Below are positions 14,853-23,656 of a stretch of DNA of 64,000 nucleotides, in pieces. This stretch comes from an uncultured Oscillospiraceae bacterium. Its GTDB lineage: Bacteria > Bacillota > Clostridia > Oscillospirales > Oscillospiraceae. The position numbers and the translations under genes are program-made. The stretch spans positions 1 through 64,000 of the forward strand of contig CAKTMW010000001.1 of assembly GCA_934574095.1 (NCBI GenBank). The letters are read 5' to 3'. The notes under the pieces are model-generated. The model had not been told where the DNA came from. It did not search any database and worked only from the letters and a program-made list of their open reading frames with translations. Positions within the stretch are counted from its first letter, which is position 1. Each line of letters opens with the position of its first letter.

Positions 14853-15134
14853 CTAAAACTGTTCGTCATAGACGCTCCGCTCGGTTCTGGTTGCCTTTCT
14901 TGCCGATATGATCCGTATCTTTTCATCCGCGCCGCGGTAGCAATGGCTGACAATACAGACGCCCTTTTTGCTCGTCATACCGATAATCAAAAATCGTTCT
15001 TCCTCGTCCGAATGGTCAGGATCGTCAAACAAAATAGCATATGTGTCCTCGAATACGGTTTGTGCTTCGTCAAAGGATATTCCATGCTTGCGCTGGTTGA
15101 TGTGGTTTTTGTTTTCATCCCATTCAAAGGTCAT
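14853..15134 (-). CDS. brnT: BrnT-type ribonuclease toxin
   Basis: 93 residues with the family landmarks: MTFEWDENKNHINQRKHGIS at the start, FDEAQTVFED, EERFLIIGMTSKKGVCIVSH and RIISARKATRTER. BrnT is a RelE-fold ribosome-independent RNase neutralised by BrnA. A consensus promoter lies just upstream. The AT-rich promoter region and less GC-rich coding sequence suggest acquisition. Confidence 0.9.
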   Translation of the reverse strand: MTFEWDENKNHINQRKHGISFDEAQTVFEDTYAILFDDPDHSDEEERFLIIGMTSKKGVCIVSHCYRGADEKIRIISARKATRTERSVYDEQF

Positions 15135-15157
15135 TGTTCCACCACCTTCATATTTAT

Positions 15158-15186
15158 ATTATACGTATTTCATAAATATCTGTCAA
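15158..15186 (-). promoter_or_regulatory. Promoter of the brnTA operon
   Basis: On the minus strand TTGACA (15181-15186) and TATAAT (15158-15163) are 17 bases apart, a perfect consensus 24 bases before brnT. Confidence 0.92.
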
Positions 15187-15306
15187 CTTAAACTTTTTTA
15201 TCAGGTACAGCCTACGTCTTAATAAAACCTTAAACCTCCCCCTGATTGTTTCTTAATCCGGCGTTTGCTACCATAAGGGCAGAAAGAGAAGAAAGGATGT
15301 GCCTTT

Positions 15307-16563
15307 ATGGAGACCACGCTGCGCACCATCAACGCCGTTATCTCGGCGCTGTTTTTTATCTGCTATACCTATCAGTTTCTCTATATCCCGCTGGTGCTGG
15401 CAAAAAAGCCCAAGCCCCTTACCGCACCGGCCAGACCTCACCGCTACGCGGTGCTGATCGCCGCCCGGAACGAGGAGAACGTCATCTCCGGTCTGCTGGA
15501 CAGTCTCCGGGCGCAGACCTACGACATGTCCCTGGTGACGGTATTCGTGGCGGCGGACAACTGCACCGACCGTACCGCCGCCATCGCCCGCGCCCACGGC
15601 GCGGTGGTGTATGAGCGGTTCAACCAGCTGAACGTGGGCAAGGGCTACGCGCTGGACTTCCTGCTCCAGAACATCGGCGCGGACTATCCGGAGGGCTTTG
15701 ACGGCTATTTCGTGTTTGACGCCGACAATCTGCTGGCCCCGGACTACATAGAGCGGATGAACGGGATGTTCTCCAACGGCCACCAGATCGTCACCAGCTA
15801 CCGCAACAGCAAAAACTTCGGCGGCAACTGGATCAGCGCGGGCTACGCTCTGTGGTTCCTGCGGGAGAGCCGCTACCTCAACGGGGCCCGCACCCGTCTG
15901 GGCAGCAGCGCCGCCGTGGGCGGTACGGGCTTTCTGTTCTCCCAGAGGGTGCTGGACGAGAGCCGCGGCTGGCGCTTCTATCTGCTGACCGAGGATATCG
16001 AGTTCTCTGTGTACCACATTCTCCGGGGCGAAAAAATCGCCATTTGCGAGGACGCCGTGCTGTACGATGAGCAGCCCACCGATTTCCGCCAGTCCGTACG
16101 GCAGCGGCTGCGCTGGGCCAAGGGGTATATCCAGGTGTTCCGCCGGTACGGCGCTGAGCTGCTGAAGGGCGCAGTCAAGGGCAGCTGGAGCTGCTTCGAC
16201 ATGTCCATGTCCATCCTGCCGGCCTTCATTCTGACGGCGCTGTGCCTGCTGGCCAACATCACCTTGTCGGTGCTGGGGCTGATGCAGGGCGACGGGGTGT
16301 GGTTCGCCATGCGGTCGCTGCTGGAGTGTATGGGCAGTATCCTGGCCACGCTGCTGGTGTTGGGCGGCATTACCGTGGCCACCGAGTGGAAGCGCATCCA
16401 TGCCCCAGCGTGGAAGAAGATCGCCTATACCCTGACGTTCCCGCTGTTCATGCTGACGTATCTCCCCATCTCCATGGCGGCGCTGTTCATGAAGGTGGAG
16501 TGGAAGCCCATCCACCACAGCGTGAACCTGTCCTCGCTGCCCTATCCCGCCGCCAAGAATTGA
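15307..16563 (+). CDS. Membrane glycosyltransferase family 2
   Basis: 418 residues. An N-terminal membrane helix (about 10-30) is followed by a GT-A domain with AARNEENVI, VFVAADNCTDRT, the DxD motif in VFDADNLLAPDY, TEDIEFS and the RQRLRWAKGY motif. Four or so C-terminal helices (about 295-400) follow. This matches processive or polyisoprenyl-type GT2 enzymes such as PgaC/hyaluronan synthase relatives, but product and acceptor are unknown. A two-component system lies 69 bases downstream with its own promoter. Confidence 0.88.
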   Translation: METTLRTINAVISALFFICYTYQFLYIPLVLAKKPKPLTAPARPHRYAVLIAARNEENVISGLLDSLRAQTYDMSLVTVFVAADNCTDRTAAIARAHGAVVYERFNQLNVGKGYALDFLLQNIGADYPEGFDGYFVFDADNLLAPDYIERMNGMFSNGHQIVTSYRNSKNFGGNWISAGYALWFLRESRYLNGARTRLGSSAAVGGTGFLFSQRVLDESRGWRFYLLTEDIEFSVYHILRGEKIAICEDAVLYDEQPTDFRQSVRQRLRWAKGYIQVFRRYGAELLKGAVKGSWSCFDMSMSILPAFILTALCLLANITLSVLGLMQGDGVWFAMRSLLECMGSILATLLVLGGITVATEWKRIHAPAWKKIAYTLTFPLFMLTYLPISMAALFMKVEWKPIHHSVNLSSLPYPAAKN

Positions 16564-16565
16564 CC

Positions 16566-16594
16566 TTGTGCAATCGGGCGGGAGGGGGTATGAT
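16566..16594 (+). promoter_or_regulatory. Promoter of the two-component system
   Basis: TTGTGC (16566-16571) and TATGAT (16589-16594) are separated by 17 bases, about 40 bases before the response regulator. Confidence 0.55.
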
Positions 16595-16632
16595 AGAGAT
16601 AGACCAAACTTACTGCCGCAGGAGGACACACT

Positions 16633-17328
16633 ATGTACACGATTCTGGTGGTTGATGACGAAAAGGATATCGTTTCCGCCCTTGAAATATACCTGAAGGC
16701 CGAGGGCTACCGGGTGCTGTCCGCCGGCAACGGCAAAGAGGCTCTGTCCGTGGCCGCCCGTGAGGATGTGCACCTGATCCTCATGGATATCATGATGCCC
16801 GTCATGGACGGCCTGACCGCCATGGCCCAGCTGCGGCAGACCAGCAACGTCCCCGTGATCCTGCTGACCGCCAAGGGTGAGGACACCGACAAGGTGCTGG
16901 GCCTGAACGTAGGGGCGGACGACTACATCACCAAGCCCTTTAATCCGGTGGAGATGCTGGCGCGGGTACGCTCCCAGCTGCGGCGGTATTTGCAGCTGGG
17001 CGGCGGGCAGGTGCGGCCCAGCACGCTGGTCATCGGCGGCATCTGTCTGGACGACAACGCCAAGGCCGTCACCGTGGACGGCGACCCGGTGGCGCTGACA
17101 CCGAAAGAATACGATATTCTCCGCTTCCTCATGCAGAATGCCGGGACGGTGTTCTCCCCCAGCGAGATCTACCGCCGGGTGTGGGACGACGTGCCGCTGA
17201 ACGCCACAGGCGCTATCGCCGTGCACATCCGGCATCTGCGGGAAAAGCTGGAGATCAACCCCTCGGAGCCCCGGTATATCAAGGTGGTCTGGGGCAAGGG
17301 CTATAAAATGGAGGGAACCCTTTCATGA
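16633..17328 (+). CDS. OmpR/VanR-type response regulator
   Basis: 231 residues. The receiver domain (1-120) has the acidic pair Asp8/Asp9, phospho-acceptor Asp52 in LILMDIMMPVMDG, a Thr near 83 and Lys in ITKPF. The winged-helix output domain (about 135-230) carries LTPKEYDILRFLMQN and VHIRHLREKLE. AGGAGG lies before the ATG. The stop overlaps the kinase start by 4 bases (ATGA), implying translational coupling. Confidence 0.95.
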   Translation: MYTILVVDDEKDIVSALEIYLKAEGYRVLSAGNGKEALSVAAREDVHLILMDIMMPVMDGLTAMAQLRQTSNVPVILLTAKGEDTDKVLGLNVGADDYITKPFNPVEMLARVRSQLRRYLQLGGGQVRPSTLVIGGICLDDNAKAVTVDGDPVALTPKEYDILRFLMQNAGTVFSPSEIYRRVWDDVPLNATGAIAVHIRHLREKLEINPSEPRYIKVVWGKGYKMEGTLS

Positions 17329-19265
17329 AACGACTTCTGGATAAGACCTGGGCCAAGCTGACAGCCTTTTTCCTGACGCTGGTATTCCTCGCGCTGACGG
17401 TTCTGAGCGGTATCGGCGTCGGCATTCTCGCCAGCTACGACGCGTTTCTGGACGGCGGTACGCACCTGCGCCAGACACTGTACGAGTCTCAGTGTATAGA
17501 CGCCATTTACAGCGCCCGCAACTATCTGCGCGATCTGCTGGTCAATGAGGAATCGCTGGCCGACGACACGTCCGGCGCGGACAACAGCACTACCCACAGC
17601 GCAGATATCACCTCCGGGGAGCTGCAGCAGGCAATAAACGACCTGCCCGGCGCATTCGCCGGAAGATTTCCCCGCGAGGACACCTCCTGCCATCTGGCGG
17701 TTGCCAACAAGGATACCGGCGAGATCACCTTTGAAAACTTTGCGCTGACGGACAGCGACAAGCCGCTGTATTCCGCGCAGGAGACTTTTTCTTTCCCCTT
17801 TGCCGATGGGCACACGGAGGAGTTTACCATCATCGCCGACCTGCTGCCTACGGATGATATCCCCAGCTATTCCTATCTGTTGGGCGTGTGGCTGCTGGAG
17901 CACATCGGACTGACTGTGTTCCTGACGGCGCTGTTTCTGCTGCTGGCGCTGTTCTGCTTCTGCTTTTCCATGGCCTCCGCCGGACACTGGGCAGGCCGGG
18001 AGGGCATCCACCTGACGTGGCTGGACAAAATTCCGGCGGACGTGTGGCTGCTGGCGCTGGTATGCGCCTTCTTCATCGGCTGGGACAGCTTCCGTTATGA
18101 CGCGGAAACACAGTTGGTCTTTGTCGCTCTGCTGGCGCCCTTCCTGCTGCTGTTCCTGTGCGTGTTCAGCGCCCAGTGCAAGGCGGGGACGCTGCTGCGG
18201 GGCTCACTGACCGCACGTTTTCTCCGTCTGCTGTGGCGCATTCTCAAGGCTGTGGCCCGCGGCCTGTACCGCATCGCCGCGGGTCTGCCCCTGCTGTGGA
18301 AGACCGCGCTGGTGACGCTGGCGCTGTTCTTCGTCGAGATGATCCTGCTGGCGGCGGGCTACGGCTCCGTGGACGGCATCTTTGTGATGGCGAAGCTGGT
18401 GGAGTTTCCTGTCATTCTGTATTTTGCCCTGAACCTGCGCATTTTGCAGAAAGGCGGCGAAAAGCTGGCGGACGGAGATTTCTCCGCTCCCATCGATACC
18501 AAACCGCTCATCGGCGACTTCAAGCGCTACGGCCAGCGGATGAATGAGCTGCGCACCGGCATGGAGCGGGCGGTGCGGGAGCAGACCAAGGCCGAGCGCA
18601 TGAAAACTGAACTCATCACCAACGTATCCCACGACATCAAGACCCCCCTGACCTCCATCGTCAACTATGTAGACCTGCTGCAAAAGGTGGACGTCCAGCC
18701 GGAGACGGCGCGGGAGTACATCGCCGTGCTGGACCGCCAGAGCCGACGGCTGAAAAAGCTGACGGAGGACCTGGTGGAGGCGTCCAAGGCGTCCTCCGGC
18801 GCGCTGCCGGTGGACGTACAGCCTACGGACGTGGCGGTGCTGTTCGACCAGATTGTGGGCGAGTATCAGGAGCGGCTGGCCGGCTGCCGCCTGACGCTGG
18901 TGGCCCGCCCGCCGGAGAAGCCCGTCTCCGTCCGGGCCGACGGCAAGCTCCTCAGCCGCGTCATGGACAATCTGGTGGGCAACATCTGCAAATACGCGCT
19001 GGAGGACACCCGCGTTTACGTCGCAGCCTCCTGCGACGCGGAGACCGTCACCATCAGCTTCAAGAACGTCTCCCGCGACGAGCTGAACATCTCTCCCGAC
19101 GAGCTGATGGAGCGCTTTGTCCGGGGCGACGCGTCCCGCCATACCGAGGGTAGCGGTCTGGGCCTGTCCATCGCCGGAAGTCTGGTGCAGCTGATGGGCG
19201 GCACGTTCGGCCTGTCCATCGACGGCGACCTGTTCCGCGCCGATATCACCCTGCCACGAGCTTGA
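17325..19265 (+). CDS. Sensor histidine kinase
   Basis: 646 residues. There is a membrane helix near the N-terminus (10-35) and an extracytoplasmic segment (about 40-185). Several further helices follow (about 190-215, 235-285, 325-380). The kinase core has phospho-acceptor H in NVSHDIKTPLTSIVNYVDLL (about residue 434). The ATPase domain has N-box VMDNLVGNICKYAL and G-box GSGLGLSIAGSLVQLMGG. It resembles VanS/Bce-type kinases of Firmicutes with long sensor parts. The ligand is unknown; no transporter or peptidase neighbour points to it. Confidence 0.94.
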   Translation: MKRLLDKTWAKLTAFFLTLVFLALTVLSGIGVGILASYDAFLDGGTHLRQTLYESQCIDAIYSARNYLRDLLVNEESLADDTSGADNSTTHSADITSGELQQAINDLPGAFAGRFPREDTSCHLAVANKDTGEITFENFALTDSDKPLYSAQETFSFPFADGHTEEFTIIADLLPTDDIPSYSYLLGVWLLEHIGLTVFLTALFLLLALFCFCFSMASAGHWAGREGIHLTWLDKIPADVWLLALVCAFFIGWDSFRYDAETQLVFVALLAPFLLLFLCVFSAQCKAGTLLRGSLTARFLRLLWRILKAVARGLYRIAAGLPLLWKTALVTLALFFVEMILLAAGYGSVDGIFVMAKLVEFPVILYFALNLRILQKGGEKLADGDFSAPIDTKPLIGDFKRYGQRMNELRTGMERAVREQTKAERMKTELITNVSHDIKTPLTSIVNYVDLLQKVDVQPETAREYIAVLDRQSRRLKKLTEDLVEASKASSGALPVDVQPTDVAVLFDQIVGEYQERLAGCRLTLVARPPEKPVSVRADGKLLSRVMDNLVGNICKYALEDTRVYVAASCDAETVTISFKNVSRDELNISPDELMERFVRGDASRHTEGSGLGLSIAGSLVQLMGGTFGLSIDGDLFRADITLPRA

Positions 19266-19275
19266 TACTTTAGCT

Positions 19276-19304
19276 TGTCAAAAAAGACATAGCCTTTTTT
19301 GACA
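19276..19304 (+). terminator. First terminator hairpin after the histidine kinase
   Basis: TGTCAAAAAAG pairs with CTTTTTTGACA just past the stop at 19265. Confidence 0.7.
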
Positions 19305-19310
19305 GACCGA

Positions 19311-19352
19311 AAATAAGGCGTGAGTCTTACGAAAGAGACTTACGCCTTATTT
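19311..19352 (+). terminator. Second terminator hairpin after the histidine kinase
   Basis: AAATAAGGCGT-AGTCT pairs with AGACT-ACGCCTTATTT with a short loop and T-rich flank. It insulates the next promoter. Confidence 0.8.
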
Positions 19353-19359
19353 GTTTATG

Positions 19360-19402
19360 TTGGCAAAAAGGAAGGACGTTGTATAATGGTTGTACATACA
19401 AC
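19360..19402 (+). promoter_or_regulatory. Promoter and MarR-type operator of the exporter operon
   Basis: TTGGCA (19360-19365) and TATAAT (19382-19387) are 16 bases apart. Directly after the -10 lies the inverted repeat GTTGTA-ca-TACAAC (19389-19402), positioned so that a bound repressor would block transcription. Confidence 0.7.
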
Positions 19403-19440
19403 GATGTAGCTGCAACTTCTTTTGAAAACCGGAGGTGCTC

Positions 19441-19707
19441 ATGGATATTACAGAGCGGAAGATCACAAAAATCGCCCGCAAGGCGGAAACGCTGGTGCTG
19501 CGGACGCTGCGGGAAGAGGACGTGGGCACGGCGGAGATCGAAGCGTCCTTTTACGAATACCTGACCGGCGTCTTGACACCGGAGGAGGCCGCCGCCTTCG
19601 CGGCGGCGCTGGACAAGCTGTACACCGCGTCCAAAAAGGAGAGCCGTGCGGGCTTTCCGCACTTTCAGAAGATGACGGGTGGTGAAGCGGACGATGCGGA
19701 AGAGTAA
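19441..19707 (+). CDS. MarR-family protein lacking its DNA-binding core
   Basis: 88 residues after an ATG with GGAGG five bases upstream. The first 26 residues (MDITERKITKIARKAETLVL, then LREEDVGTAE) match the start of a MarR subgroup. The rest (FYEYLTGVLTPEEAAAFAAA, then LDKLYTASKKESRAGFPHF) matches its C-terminal dimerisation helices. The usual 60-65 residue winged helix between them is absent although the frame is kept, so this is an in-frame internal deletion. It probably cannot bind the operator just upstream. The downstream ABC gene is also damaged, suggesting locus decay. Confidence 0.7.
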   Translation: MDITERKITKIARKAETLVLRTLREEDVGTAEIEASFYEYLTGVLTPEEAAAFAAALDKLYTASKKESRAGFPHFQKMTGGEADDAEE

Positions 19708-21423
19708 GACGTTCCGCCCGGACCGGATCGGCTCCTATTTCCGCATGGAGTGGCTTTCGCTGGCCCTTGTGACGGTCTCCGGGCTGATCTATAACGTGGG
19801 TCTGCTGGCCACGCCGTGGTTTGAGGGGCGGCTGGCCCAGTGCCTTGCGGATATTCTGGGGGGCAATAAGACCGCCGCCCAAATGGCGGTGCTGGTGCTG
19901 GCCTATATCGCGGTGACGCTGCTGGTGCAGGCGGCGCGGTTCATCAAGCGGTTCTATGTCCGCCGCTTTGCCAACAACATCAACCGCCGGATGAAGGGTG
20001 CCCTGTACGCCAATCTGGTGCGGCAGAGCCGTGCCGCTCTGGAGCAGGAGGGCGCGGGCGAGCTGATGACCAAGGCCATCTCCGACGTGGACGACTGCGT
20101 GGAGGGCATGCGGAAGTTCACCACTGAGGTCTTCGATACCGGCGTGGCGCTGGCCGGTTACGCGGTGATGCTGCTGGTGTACGACTGGCGGCTGGCGCTG
20201 CTGAGCCTGCTGTTCACACCGGTGTCCTACGCCTGCGCGGCGTGGATGAAAAAGCCGGTGCAACGGGCAGGCGCCGCCTATAAAAAGGCGGCGGGCGCCC
20301 TCAGCGCCGCCACGCTGGATCGTGCCCAGAACGCCGTGACCTACCGTATCTACGGCTGCGAGAGCGCCCGCGAGGAACGGTACGAGGACGCGCTGCGCGA
20401 CTACGAAACGACCGCCGTCCGCAGCAATGTATGCAGTCGGCGCTGCCGCCGCTGTATCTGGCGGTGTCGGGAGCGGGCACACTATTCATTCTGTGGTTCG
20501 GCGCAAAAAACGCGCTGGGAACCGGCTGGAACGCGTGGGACATCGCGGCGTTCACCACGTTCCTCTCCTGCTTTACCAAGCTGACGGTGAAATCCTCCAA
20601 GGTGGCCAAGCTGTTCAACGCGGTGCAGAAGGCGGAGGTGTCGTGGAAGCGCATCAAGCCGCTGATGAAAACGCCGGAGGAGCTGTCGCCGCTGGCGGTT
20701 CCGGCGCCTGCCGATGTGACGCTGGAAAACCTGTCCTTCGCTTATGGGGACACGCCGGTTTTCTCCGGTCTGACGCTGACGGCCCATCCCGGCGATATTA
20801 TCGGCATCACCGGCCCGGTGGCCTGCGGCAAGTCCAGCCCGGGGCGGGTGTTCCTGTGCGAATCGCCCTACGGCGGCTCGGCGAAATTCGGGGCGAGGGA
20901 GTTTTCCTCCCTGACGCCCCGGCAGATCGCTGCGACAGTGGGCTATCTGGGTCACGACCCGGAGCTGAGCGCCGATACCATCCAAAACAACGTCCTCTGC
21001 GGCGACGAGCAGGACGCCGCGCCATATCTGGCCGCTGTGGCGCTGCAAGGGGAGGTGCGGGCCATGGAAGACGGCCCCGATACCGTCATCGGCAGCGGCG
21101 GAACCCGCCTGTCCGGCGGGCAGGCCCAGCGGCTGGCGCTGGCCCGGACGCTGGCCCATCCCCGGCCGGTGCTGGTGCTGGACGATCCCTTCTCCGCCCT
21201 GGATCGCGGCACGGAGGATGCGGTGTTTGCCAATTTGCAGAGCTGCGCCAAGGATAAGGTGGTGTTCCTGATCTCCCACCGGCTGTATCATTTTCTGCAG
21301 CTGCAACGGGTGATCTTCATGGAGGACGGCAAAACCACCGTGGGCACCCACGCGGGGCTGATGGCGTCCGAGCCGGTGTACCGCCAGCTGTATGAGAGCC
21401 AGACGGGAGGTGAGCCGGCATGA
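19679..21423 (+). pseudogene. ABC exporter half-transporter, frameshifted
   Basis: Two overlapping frames make one protein. Residues up to ETTAVRSNV are in the first frame; MQSALPPLYLAVSGAG onward are in another, with the switch at about 20430 (one base seems missing between GT and ATG). Joined, they give a membrane domain with six helices and an ATPase domain. The ATPase has Walker A GPVACGKSS, signature LSGGQAQRLALA and Walker B VLVLDDPFSALD, where Asp replaces the catalytic Glu. This is the partner type that lends its good signature to the neighbour's catalytic site. Likely start is GTG 19679 or ATG 19694. Confidence 0.8.
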
Positions 21424-23060
21424 AGAAAAAGCAACACGGCGTGTTTGCCGCCATCGGGATGGCGGCAAACACACACCGCCTGCTGACGGTGGGGACGCTG
21501 CTGTGCGTGGCGGCGTCGGTAGCGGCGTCGCTGCTGCCGCCGCTGCTGCTGGGGCGGGTGATCGACCGGCTGACGGTTGGCCTGCCGCTGACGGTTCTGG
21601 CGGTGCTGCTGTACTTCGGCAGTCTTGCGCTGGAGGGGGTATTCTCCTCAGCGCAGGAGAGCCTGTTGGTGCTGTTCGGCCAGAAAATGACCCACGCGCT
21701 GCGCTCGGAAATGTCCCAAAAGCTGACGCGTCTGCCTGCCGGTACGCTGGCGGGCCAGAACCCCGGCGAGGTGGCGGCCCACTTTTCCGGCGATGTGGAC
21801 ACGGTAGAGGCGCTGTTTACCTCCGGCATCATCAGTATGGTGGCGGACGCCTGCCGCATCGTCTCCATTCTGGCGGTGATCGCGGTGAAAAATACCGGCC
21901 TTGCGCTGGTCCTGCTGCTGGTGCTGCCGCTGTTCGCGGTCTTTACCCGCCATGTGCAGAAGCGGATGCTGGCGGCGCAGCTGGACAACCGCCGCGCCGT
22001 TGCCGCCGTGTCCGGTCAGGTGCCGGAGACGCTGCACAACATCCGCACCATCCGGGCGCTGGGCATCGAGGACTATATGGAGCGCCGCTATGACCGGTGT
22101 ATCGGCGACAGCTACGCCGCCATGGAGCGCACCAACTTCTATGATGCGGTCTATTCGCCGGTGGTGCTGCTGCTGAACGCTGTTGTGGTGGGCGTCGTCA
22201 TGCTGCTCTCCGCCTCCGGAAAGGCGGAGATACCGACCCTGTTCGGCATGTCGGTGGGCACCTCGGTGGCGGTCATCAACTATATCTCCCGGATTTTCGC
22301 CCCCATCGAGAGCCTTGGCATGGAGATCCAGACCATCCAGTCCGCCATGGCGGGCGTCAAGCGCATCGACGCATTCCTCGCCCAGCCGGAGCGCACCGTT
22401 CCGCAGGAGTGGGAAAAGGCGGCGCGGGGCGATGTGGCGCTCTCCCATGTGACCTTCGGCTATGGGGAAAAGCCGGTGCTGAAGGACTTCTCCCTGACCG
22501 TAAAGCAGGGGGAGCAGGTCACGCTGGTGGGCCGGACGGGTGCGGGAAAAAGCACGGTGTTCAAGCTGCTGCCGGGACTGTATTCGCCCCAAAGCGGCAC
22601 GGTCACCATCGGCGGCGTGGACGTTTCGGCTATTCCGGACGGGCAGCGGCGCACCTGCATCAGCTGCGTGGAGCAGCATTTTGCCCGTGTGCCGGGGACG
22701 GTGCTGGAGCAGATCACTCTGAACGACCCGCAGATCACCGAGAGAATGGCGCGAAACGCGGCGAAGCTGGCGGGGATCGACGATGCCATTCAGGCGCTGC
22801 CGGAGGGCTACGACACGGTGTGTGCGGACGGCATGTTCTCCCAGGGCGAGTGGCAGCTGCTGTCCATCGCCCGCGCCGCGGCGGCCGATCCCGCCGTGCT
22901 GCTGCTGGACGAGATCACCGCCAATCTGGACGCGGAGACCGAGGAGCAGGTGCTGGAAGCGCTGCGCCAGGCCTCCAGAGGGCGTACCGTTCTCTCCGTG
23001 TCCCACCGGGTCTATGAAAGCCTCGGCGGCAGGACGGTGGAGATCAAGCCGCAGCCGTGA
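21420..23060 (+). CDS. ABC exporter half-transporter (partner subunit)
   Basis: 546 residues, overlapping the preceding frame by 4 bases. Membrane domain (about 1-310) then ATPase with Walker A VGRTGAGKST, a variant signature FSQGEWQLLSIARA instead of LSGGQ, Walker B VLLLDEITANLD with catalytic Glu, and switch His in SVSHRV. The Asp/Glu and LSGGQ/FSQGE pattern is that of heterodimeric exporters with one degenerate site (BmrCD or TM287/288 style). Role is probably drug, lipid or peptide export. If the partner gene is truly broken, this subunit is orphaned. Confidence 0.9.
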   Translation: MKKKQHGVFAAIGMAANTHRLLTVGTLLCVAASVAASLLPPLLLGRVIDRLTVGLPLTVLAVLLYFGSLALEGVFSSAQESLLVLFGQKMTHALRSEMSQKLTRLPAGTLAGQNPGEVAAHFSGDVDTVEALFTSGIISMVADACRIVSILAVIAVKNTGLALVLLLVLPLFAVFTRHVQKRMLAAQLDNRRAVAAVSGQVPETLHNIRTIRALGIEDYMERRYDRCIGDSYAAMERTNFYDAVYSPVVLLLNAVVVGVVMLLSASGKAEIPTLFGMSVGTSVAVINYISRIFAPIESLGMEIQTIQSAMAGVKRIDAFLAQPERTVPQEWEKAARGDVALSHVTFGYGEKPVLKDFSLTVKQGEQVTLVGRTGAGKSTVFKLLPGLYSPQSGTVTIGGVDVSAIPDGQRRTCISCVEQHFARVPGTVLEQITLNDPQITERMARNAAKLAGIDDAIQALPEGYDTVCADGMFSQGEWQLLSIARAAAADPAVLLLDEITANLDAETEEQVLEALRQASRGRTVLSVSHRVYESLGGRTVEIKPQP

Positions 23061-23073
23061 CTTCCGCTGTCAA

Positions 23074-23115
23074 AAAAGGAGACAGGATCGCAAAAGCGAT
23101 TCTGTCTCCTTTTGT
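23074..23115 (+). terminator. Terminator of the exporter operon
   Basis: AAAAGGAGACAG-ATCGC pairs with GCGAT-CTGTCTCCTTTT over an AAAA loop, followed by TGTCTC. Confidence 0.9.
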
Positions 23116-23182
23116 CTCTCACAGCATCCGCCGGAAAATCGTCCGGCGGGCTCCTGCGCTCCCTCCCTCCGGCGGCCTGCGG

Positions 23183-23620
23183 TTATTTCAGCTTGGCGTA
23201 TTCCGCGTCCGTGACCGGCTGGCACCACTCGTTGCTGGTGTTCTCACCGGGAACCTCCACGGCGATGTGACTGAACCAGGAATCGGCCTTTGCTCCGTGC
23301 CAGTGCTTCACCTCCGGCGGAATGGTGATGACCGTGCCGGGGGTCAGGCTGACGGCCTCCTTGCCCTCCTCCTGATACCAGCCCTCACCGGCGGTGCAGA
23401 TCAGCAGCTGGCCGCCGCCCTTGGCGGCGTGGTGGATGTGCCAGTTGTTCCGGCAGCCCGGCTCAAAGGTCACGTTGGCCAGAAACACGGCGGAAGCGCC
23501 CGGCTGCGTCAGGGGTTTCAGATAAGACTGCCCGATAAAATACTGAGCATACGCGTCGTTGGGCGCACCGATGCCGAAGGCGTCCTGCTGTGCAAAGACT
23601 TCTTTCTCCATTGTTTTCAT
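23183..23620 (-). CDS. Cupin-domain protein
   Basis: 145 residues with a single beta-barrel cupin. Metal-binding HIHHAAKGGGQLL is at about residues 57-69, the second motif in PGTVITIPPEVKHWHGA. It resembles small cupins found beside carboxymuconolactone-decarboxylase or flavodoxin genes, possibly a quercetinase- or isomerase-like metalloenzyme. Start 23620 is chosen because AAAGGAG lies 10 bases upstream; a GTG at 23629 would be too close. It is 36 bases downstream of the flavodoxin gene on the same strand. Confidence 0.88.
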   Translation of the reverse strand: MKTMEKEVFAQQDAFGIGAPNDAYAQYFIGQSYLKPLTQPGASAVFLANVTFEPGCRNNWHIHHAAKGGGQLLICTAGEGWYQEEGKEAVSLTPGTVITIPPEVKHWHGAKADSWFSHIAVEVPGENTSNEWCQPVTDAEYAKLK

Positions 23621-23656
23621 ACTGCACACACTCCTTTTATTATATTGATGGTTCTT

